From contig JAFALP010000325.1 of NCBI GenBank assembly GCA_019234175.1, forward strand, positions 1 through 6,018: 6,018 bases of DNA, in the 5' to 3' direction. The DNA comes from Actinomycetota bacterium (GTDB lineage Bacteria > Actinomycetota > Thermoleophilia > Gaiellales > Gaiellaceae). Positions 4,908-6,018 of the stretch are shown in pieces. The notes beneath the pieces are model-generated. The model saw nothing but the letters and a program-made list of their open reading frames with translations, was not told where the DNA came from and made no database searches. Position numbers and translations under genes: made by a program. Each line of letters opens with the position of its first letter. The first letter of the stretch is position 1.

Positions 4908-5759
4908 ATGAAACGACTGCTCCTGATCCCCGCCCTGGCGCTTGCGGCCACCTTTGCCGCCATCGTCACCGCGGGTGCGGCGACGCAGACGGTCCAGGTC
5001 ACGAAGAGCGGCTTCACGCCGCAGACCGCGACCGTGAACACAGGCGACACCGTCACCTGGCACAACGCGGACACCGCCAACCATCAGGTGGTGGCGGACG
5101 ACGGCAGCTTCGCGTCGCCGGTGCTCAAGCCGGACCAGACGTACTCGCATACGTTCACCACGGCCGGCGTCGAGAAGTACCACGACTCGAACGCCACCGG
5201 GTCCGTGACGGTGACCGGTCCGGCCCCGTCGGTGAATCTCTCGGCCTCGCTGCCGACGATCACCTACGGCGACTCGACCCGTCTCGTCGGAAGCGTCTCG
5301 AATGGTTCCGCGAACCAGTCGGTGACGCTGACCGCGCAGGCGTCCGGTAAGACCGCACAGTCGATCGACCAGACGACCACGTCGTCGAGTGGCTCGTTTG
5401 CGTTCACCGTCTCGCCGACGATCGGCACGACGTACCAGTCGCACTGGAACAGCGCCGACAGCAAGTCCGTCACGGTCGACGTGGCGCCTCGCGTCGGCTT
5501 CAGCCGGAGCGGCAAGCTCTACATCGCGAAGGTCACCTCCGACGCGACGTACGGCGGTCACTTCGTGTGGGTCCAGCGTCACACCGTGTACGGGTGGACG
5601 AGCCTGAAGCGCGTCTACCTCGGCGCCAACTCGCGCGCCGTCTTCGCGGTGCGGCTGCCGCACGGCCACTCGTCGCTGCGGCTGATCCTCCCGTCCGGCC
5701 AGGCGGGCACCGGCTACGTCGCCGGGCTCAGCCGGACGGTGTTCGTCACGACGCGGTAA
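4908..5759 (+). CDS. Secreted cupredoxin-fold protein lacking the copper-ligand cysteine
   Basis: The 283-aa product starts with a signal peptide (MKRLLLIP, a hydrophobic run to about 20, then TAGAA; cleavage near 24-25). Residues 27-104 match the plastocyanin/amicyanin-like cupredoxin pattern: VQVTKSGFTPQTATVNTGDTVTW (29-51), NHQVV (58-62) with the first His ligand position, a Gly/Asp-rich turn, YSHTFTTAGVEKYHD (79-93) and TGSVTVTG (97-104). Blue-copper relatives have Cys-x(2-4)-His here, whereas this protein has YHDSNATGS and no cysteine anywhere. Type 1 copper binding is therefore unlikely, though His59 and His92 could hold a metal another way. Residues 105-195 look like a Ser/Thr-rich Ig-like beta domain, and 196-283 form a second beta-rich, Tyr/Trp-containing region ending in LSRTVFVTTR. 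There is no C-terminal anchor. The gene is divergent from the sigma operon and may be controlled by it. A structural or adhesive envelope role is as likely as electron transfer. Confidence 0.85.
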   Translation: MKRLLLIPALALAATFAAIVTAGAATQTVQVTKSGFTPQTATVNTGDTVTWHNADTANHQVVADDGSFASPVLKPDQTYSHTFTTAGVEKYHDSNATGSVTVTGPAPSVNLSASLPTITYGDSTRLVGSVSNGSANQSVTLTAQASGKTAQSIDQTTTSSSGSFAFTVSPTIGTTYQSHWNSADSKSVTVDVAPRVGFSRSGKLYIAKVTSDATYGGHFVWVQRHTVYGWTSLKRVYLGANSRAVFAVRLPHGHSSLRLILPSGQAGTGYVAGLSRTVFVTTR

Positions 5760-5772
5760 CGCAGCGCGTCAT

Positions 5773-5810
5773 CGATGCCGGGGGCAGATCACGTCTGCCC
5801 CCGCGCATCG
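5773..5810. terminator. Long hairpin shared by convergent genes, spanning the SOD stop
   Basis: CGGGGGCAGA (5779-5788) pairs perfectly with TCTGCCCCCG (5794-5803) around a 5-nt loop. Outside it CGATGC (5773-5778) pairs with GCATCG (5805-5810), leaving a single bulged C at 5804. The result is a 16-bp stem. It begins 13 nt after the cupredoxin-fold stop. Its loop contains the stop anticodon bases (TCA, 5789-5791) of the superoxide dismutase gene, and its 3' arm encodes that protein's last residues. No T run follows on either strand, so it resembles the U-less hairpin terminators or 3' stabilisers common in high-GC actinobacteria. Confidence 0.7.
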
Positions 5811-6018
5811 AACCGGCTCTCGATCTCGGGCCAGTTGACGACGTTCCACCACGCCTCGAGATAGGCGGGCCGCTTGTTCTGATACTTGAGGTAGTATGCG
5901 TGCTCCCACACGTCGATGCCGAGGAGCGGAACGTCGCTCTGCATGATCGGCGAGTCCTGGTTCGCGGTGGAGTAGACCGCGAGGCCGGTGCCGTCCCAGA
6001 CGAGCCAGGTCCAGCCGC
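5789..6018 (-). CDS. sodA: Superoxide dismutase (Mn/Fe family), C-terminal 75 residues
   Basis: The minus strand encodes the C-terminal domain of an iron/manganese superoxide dismutase, which converts superoxide to oxygen and hydrogen peroxide. The fragment opens with GWTWLVWDG, then STANQDSP (16-23), the family signature [18 protein letters not shown] (35-52) and [14 protein letters not shown] (56-69). The metal ligands Asp35 and His39 (fragment numbering) are both present. The Gln of NQD (20) sits where Mn-type enzymes supply the active-site glutamine, so manganese is more likely than iron; this rests on family knowledge. The N-terminal domain, with the other two His ligands, lies beyond the window edge. 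The reading frame enters at 6016. Stop TGA (5791-5789) lies in the loop of a strong hairpin, 29 nt from the convergent cupredoxin-fold stop. No signal peptide can be assessed. Confidence 0.93.
   Translation of the reverse strand, partial: GWTWLVWDGTGLAVYSTANQDSPIMQSDVPLLGIDVWEHAYYLKYQNKRPAYLEAWWNVVNWPEIESRFDARGQT

Noticed and set aside
4745..5080. N-terminal extension of the sigma factor upstream of 4744
   Set aside because: The open frame continues across the divergent control region into the start of the opposite gene; AGGA before ATG 4744 and the sigma family length fit the shorter form.
4758..5669. Minus-strand open frame of 303 codons antisense to the cupredoxin-fold gene
   Set aside because: Arg/Val/Asp-rich shadow; the plus strand has a strong ribosome-binding site, signal peptide and domain.
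1..6018. Mobile element, CRISPR array, tRNA or rRNA
   Set aside because: No transposase or integrase, no regularly spaced repeats, and no cloverleaf or rRNA-like sequence seen on either strand; base composition is uniform.

Overview
The window is very GC-rich (roughly 70% by eye), densely packed and strongly GC-biased at third codon positions. With an ECF sigma/RskA-type anti-sigma pair, a two-domain ThyX-like protein and GTG/TTG starts, this suggests an actinobacterial chromosome. A deep-branching lineage such as Thermoleophilia is my best guess, by inference only. I see no mobile element, CRISPR array, tRNA or rRNA.

Layout, left to right. (1) 1-1327: two tandem plus-strand genes for a secreted protein I do not recognise. 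Only the last 103 codons of the first copy are present; the second is complete (320 aa, signal peptide, four cysteines). The copies are offset by exactly 1015 bp, and two small hairpins lie in the 52 bp between them. (2) 1324-1965, minus: a short DUF72 (YecE-like) protein whose stop codon shares bases with the stop of the secreted-protein gene. (3) 1958-3535, plus: a 525-aa protein with two ThyX-like halves, starting almost on top of the divergent DUF72 start. (4) 3522-4744, minus: an operon of an ECF sigma factor and a membrane anti-sigma factor with RskA-like features, joined by a 4-nt GTGA overlap. The anti-sigma gene converges on and overlaps the ThyX-like gene by 14 nt. (5) 4745-4907: a 163-bp divergent control region with a clean inverted repeat. 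(6) 4908-5759, plus: a secreted cupredoxin-fold protein with no cysteine, so no classical type 1 copper site. (7) 5789-6018, minus: the C-terminal 75 residues of a Mn/Fe superoxide dismutase, with a large hairpin spanning its stop codon and serving the convergent cupredoxin gene too.

The sigma and anti-sigma form a membrane signalling switch, and the divergent cupredoxin-fold gene is a natural candidate target. The superoxide dismutase next to it raises, without proving, an envelope or oxidative-stress theme. The most unusual point is the ThyX-like protein: each half keeps a different part of the ThyX signature and neither keeps all of it. The duplicated secreted protein is the main unknown family.
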